In this document: positions 5,886 through 7,593 of the stretch, in pieces | Position numbering within the stretch: position 1 is the first letter of the stretch | How the letters are laid out: every line of letters begins with the position of its first letter | Source: an uncultured Verrucomicrobiales bacterium | GTDB taxonomy: Bacteria > Verrucomicrobiota > Verrucomicrobiae > Limisphaerales > CANJSG01 | Assembly (NCBI GenBank): GCA_946480965.1 | Contig: CAMLMI010000224.1 | Coordinates: forward strand, 1 to 7,593 | Length of the DNA: 7,593 nucleotides | Reading direction: 5' to 3' | Position numbers and translations under genes: made by a program | The notes under the pieces: generated by a model | Seen by the model: the letters and a program-made list of their open reading frames with translations, nothing else | Told to the model about the DNA's origin: nothing | Databases searched by the model: none

Positions 5886-6352
5886 CTTGGTCTCTTGAAC
5901 TGGACCCGCTCCCGGCGGCTGATGCGTTCGACTTCCGTCCGGAGCTCATCGAGCACGTTGCCGATGTCCCGGATGAAGTTCTCGCAACTCGCCGCGTGGT
6001 GGCCCATGCCGAGGATCATGTCGCGTTCGACGAAGTCGTTGGTCACGACCAAGGCCTCGCCATAGGGCTTCAACCGGTGCGCGGTCCGTTCGATCATGTC
6101 ATCGGCCGTTCGGCCCGCTTTTGAATAGAGAATCTCCAGTTTCGGCGTGGAGTGGACTTTGGGCGTGCCAGCGGGAGCACCCGCGCCGTCGAAGAACACC
6201 GTCATCGGCGTGCCGTTGAAGTCCTGATACTGGGCCAGGATGGAGAGCAATTCGTCCCGCGCCGCCGCCGAATGCCGGGGCTGGCCGGGCGCGATCTCCG
6301 GCCACGCGTGCAGCAGGCTGTAGCCATCGATCAGGATGCGGACGAGCGCCAT
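5882..6352 (-). CDS. NYN-domain ribonuclease, YacP/Rae1-like
   Basis: This 156-residue cytoplasmic protein has the PIN-like NYN fold of the YacP family, whose Bacillus member Rae1 is a ribosome-associated endoribonuclease. Visible motifs are RILIDGYSLLHAW (5-17, acid D9), MTVFFDGAG (50-58, acid D55), AGRTADDMIE (79-88, acids D84 and D85) and ALVVTNDFVERD (100-111, acid D106). These supply the acidic metal-binding residues expected for such nucleases. The length is close to the family's usual 165-175. The start is secure: an in-frame TAG lies four codons upstream and no earlier start fits. No Shine-Dalgarno is seen. It is the first gene of the leftward group, and its stop overlaps the start of a secreted VWA-like gene, an odd partner for a cytoplasmic RNase. 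Family membership is well supported; the RNA target is unknown. Confidence 0.88.
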   Translation of the reverse strand: MALVRILIDGYSLLHAWPEIAPGQPRHSAAARDELLSILAQYQDFNGTPMTVFFDGAGAPAGTPKVHSTPKLEILYSKAGRTADDMIERTAHRLKPYGEALVVTNDFVERDMILGMGHHAASCENFIRDIGNVLDELRTEVERISRRERVQFKRPR

Positions 6353-6439
6353 GCGCCGACGCTAGGCGGCTGCGCGTGGAATTGGAAATCACCATCCAGC
6401 CAGCGCTGTCCACACCAGCCGACGACGGCCTGCTCCCCA

Positions 6440-6451
6440 TTGACCCGTCAA
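6440..6451. promoter_or_regulatory. Palindrome TTGACCCGTCAA in the divergent spacer
   Basis: The 123-bp spacer 6353-6475 separates the leftward NYN gene from the rightward metalloprotease gene. It contains TTGAC-N2-GTCAA, an inverted repeat with 5-bp arms. The left half, TTGACC (6440-6445), could also be a -35 box, with CAAGAT (6464-6469) as a poor -10 box 18 nt further on. That would place the transcript start almost at the ATG, giving a leaderless mRNA. The arms are short enough to arise by chance several times in a window of this size. Confidence 0.25.
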
Positions 6452-6475
6452 GATTTCCCCATCCAAGATGCCCTC

Positions 6476-7593
6476 ATGGCAATGCATTGGCGGCAATGGC
6501 AACGGGGCCGGGCCAGCGAATCTTTCCTTCTGATCCTGGCGGGATTGATGGTCGTTCTGTTGGGCAATAGTCGGGCTTGGGCGGCGGAACCAACGCCTTC
6601 CCCGACCGGGACCAAGCCGGGAAAGGAAATCACCACCGAGCACTACTCCCTCTATGTGGAGAAGCTGTCGCCGGAAGAGATCGGCCTGATCGCCGAAAGC
6701 TGCCACGCGCGCCTGGCGTCGTTCTTCGGCCGCAGTTCCCGCGAACGCATGAGAGTGGAGATCTACGAGACCCGCGCGGATTTCCTCCGCACCCTCCAGG
6801 CCGAACGGACCAAGAACGACGAAAACCACGACGAAACCGCCGGCTGCTACGTGCCGGAGACGCGGAAATGCTACCTCTGGGTCCAGCCCTCGGCCTATGA
6901 GACGCGCCGGACGCTGCTGCATGAACTGACCCACCAGTTCCATTTCCTGGTCGCCGCGACCAACGCCTGGCCCCGGCTCTGGCTCTACCCGGAAGGATTG
7001 GCCGACTACTTCTCCTTTCATACCTGGGACGGAAGCCGTCTCCGCCAAGCCGTCATCCCGCGTATCCATTTCGGCGAATTCCCGGCCGAAGCGCTGGCCG
7101 CGTTTCGTGGAAAACACGCCCGCGATCTCAAGGGCTTGGTCTCGGGCCGACGCAAGCCGGGCTACCCCGAGTCCTGGGCGGTGATGCATTTCCTGATCGA
7201 GCACCGCTCAAACCCCTTCCGCGCCTGGATGGAGAAGCTCGACGAGATGACGGCCTCGCAAGCACAGACCCATCCGCTCATCGCGTGGAACGCCACCTAC
7301 GGCACGATGCCGCCGGAGTTCTCGGAAGAGTTCGAGACTTGGCTGGAATCGATCCAGGCGCCGTGGCGCGTCCTGTCGGGGGAATGGGAAGACACGGGAG
7401 CCGAACTCATTACGGAAACAACCCATCCCCAGTTGGCCATCGCCGTTCTGCGGCAGCCGCCAGCGCGACTGTCGGTGCGCATCCGCCCGGAATCGCCCGA
7501 GACCATCGCGGGCGTCGTGTTCGGGCACAGCCGCTCCAACGAGTGGCATTCGCTGACAGTCAAAGGTTCGCTGCTCAGTTGGTCCAAAAGGTC
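6476..7593 (+). CDS. Exported gluzincin-type metalloprotease-like protein (DUF1570-like), C-terminus cut by window edge
   Basis: The frame is open from ATG 6476 to the right edge (372 codons and no stop), so the protein is incomplete. A signal peptide is clear: Arg-rich start, hydrophobic LLILAGLMVVLLG (about 18-30), likely cut after AWA at residue 36. The zinc site is LLHELTHQFHF, with H149, E150 and H153; YPEGLADYF supplies the probable third ligand E173, 20 residues later, as in gluzincins with an EGxA-D/E motif. YPESWAVMHFL (230-240) resembles the downstream helix of DUF1570-type proteins. From about residue 296, WRVLSGEWEDTGAELI and the following strands look like the start of a LamG/jelly-roll domain. 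It should act in the periplasm or outside; the substrate is unknown. ATG 6482 is an equally plausible start, and neither has a Shine-Dalgarno. Coding is certain from motif order; DUF1570 naming is from memory. Confidence 0.88.
   Translation, partial: MAMHWRQWQRGRASESFLLILAGLMVVLLGNSRAWAAEPTPSPTGTKPGKEITTEHYSLYVEKLSPEEIGLIAESCHARLASFFGRSSRERMRVEIYETRADFLRTLQAERTKNDENHDETAGCYVPETRKCYLWVQPSAYETRRTLLHELTHQFHFLVAATNAWPRLWLYPEGLADYFSFHTWDGSRLRQAVIPRIHFGEFPAEALAAFRGKHARDLKGLVSGRRKPGYPESWAVMHFLIEHRSNPFRAWMEKLDEMTASQAQTHPLIAWNATYGTMPPEFSEEFETWLESIQAPWRVLSGEWEDTGAELITETTHPQLAIAVLRQPPARLSVRIRPESPETIAGVVFGHSRSNEWHSLTVKGSLLSWSKR

Noticed and set aside
4305..6065. Long plus-strand open frame (586 codons) across the VWA-like, suhB-like and NYN genes
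   Set aside because: It is antisense to three supported genes, has low-complexity Arg/Gly composition and no domain.
6468..6533. Tiny 21-codon plus-strand ORF overlapping the metalloprotease start
   Set aside because: It starts 8 nt before the real start in another frame, has no Shine-Dalgarno and no recognisable peptide; chance is the simpler reading.
6389..7204. Minus-strand open frame (271 codons) opposite the metalloprotease gene
   Set aside because: The plus strand there encodes a signal peptide and HExxH zinc site; the minus frame shows no motif.

Overview
The window is a dense, GC-rich piece of bacterial chromosome with eight protein genes (two of them cut by the window edges) and no rRNA, tRNA, CRISPR array or transposase that I can see. 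Most start codons lack a strong Shine-Dalgarno sequence. The proteins include a peroxiredoxin with a Lys/Ala-rich tail, an exported HExxH protein of the DUF1570 type, and a von Willebrand A (VWA)-like protein with a Pro/Ala-rich stalk. The mix suggests the PVC group, possibly Verrucomicrobiota, but that assignment is weak and rests on general impression rather than a marker gene.

Layout. Positions 1-1650 form a leftward group on the minus strand: yraN (UPF0102 nuclease-like), pgsA (phosphatidylglycerophosphate synthase) and a bcp-type peroxiredoxin cut by the left edge. A 126-bp divergent spacer with two inverted repeats separates this group from a rightward gene, 1777-3624. That gene encodes an unusual three-domain protein: a complete glutaminase (GlsA), then a STAS domain, then a cyclic-nucleotide-binding domain. 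It converges on the next leftward group across a 130-bp spacer holding an 83-bp imperfect inverted-repeat element built on tandem ACGCAAAG units.

Positions 3755-6352 form a second leftward group. It contains a YacP/Rae1-like NYN ribonuclease, overlapping by four bases (ATGA) a secreted, membrane-anchored VWA-like protein, followed by an inositol-monophosphatase-family enzyme whose start codon abuts a GC-rich hairpin. A 123-bp divergent spacer then leads to a rightward gene for an exported zinc-metalloprotease-like protein that runs off the right edge.

How they may work together. The genes look like a mix of housekeeping functions (phospholipid synthesis, peroxide defence, sugar-phosphate hydrolysis, RNA decay) and cell-envelope proteins rather than one pathway. 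The most distinctive item is the glutaminase with two built-in regulatory modules, which suggests glutamine hydrolysis controlled by a cyclic nucleotide and by STAS-mediated contacts. The next most distinctive are the VWA-like protein, with its PxTG-hydrophobic-basic C-terminus, and the intergenic repeat.
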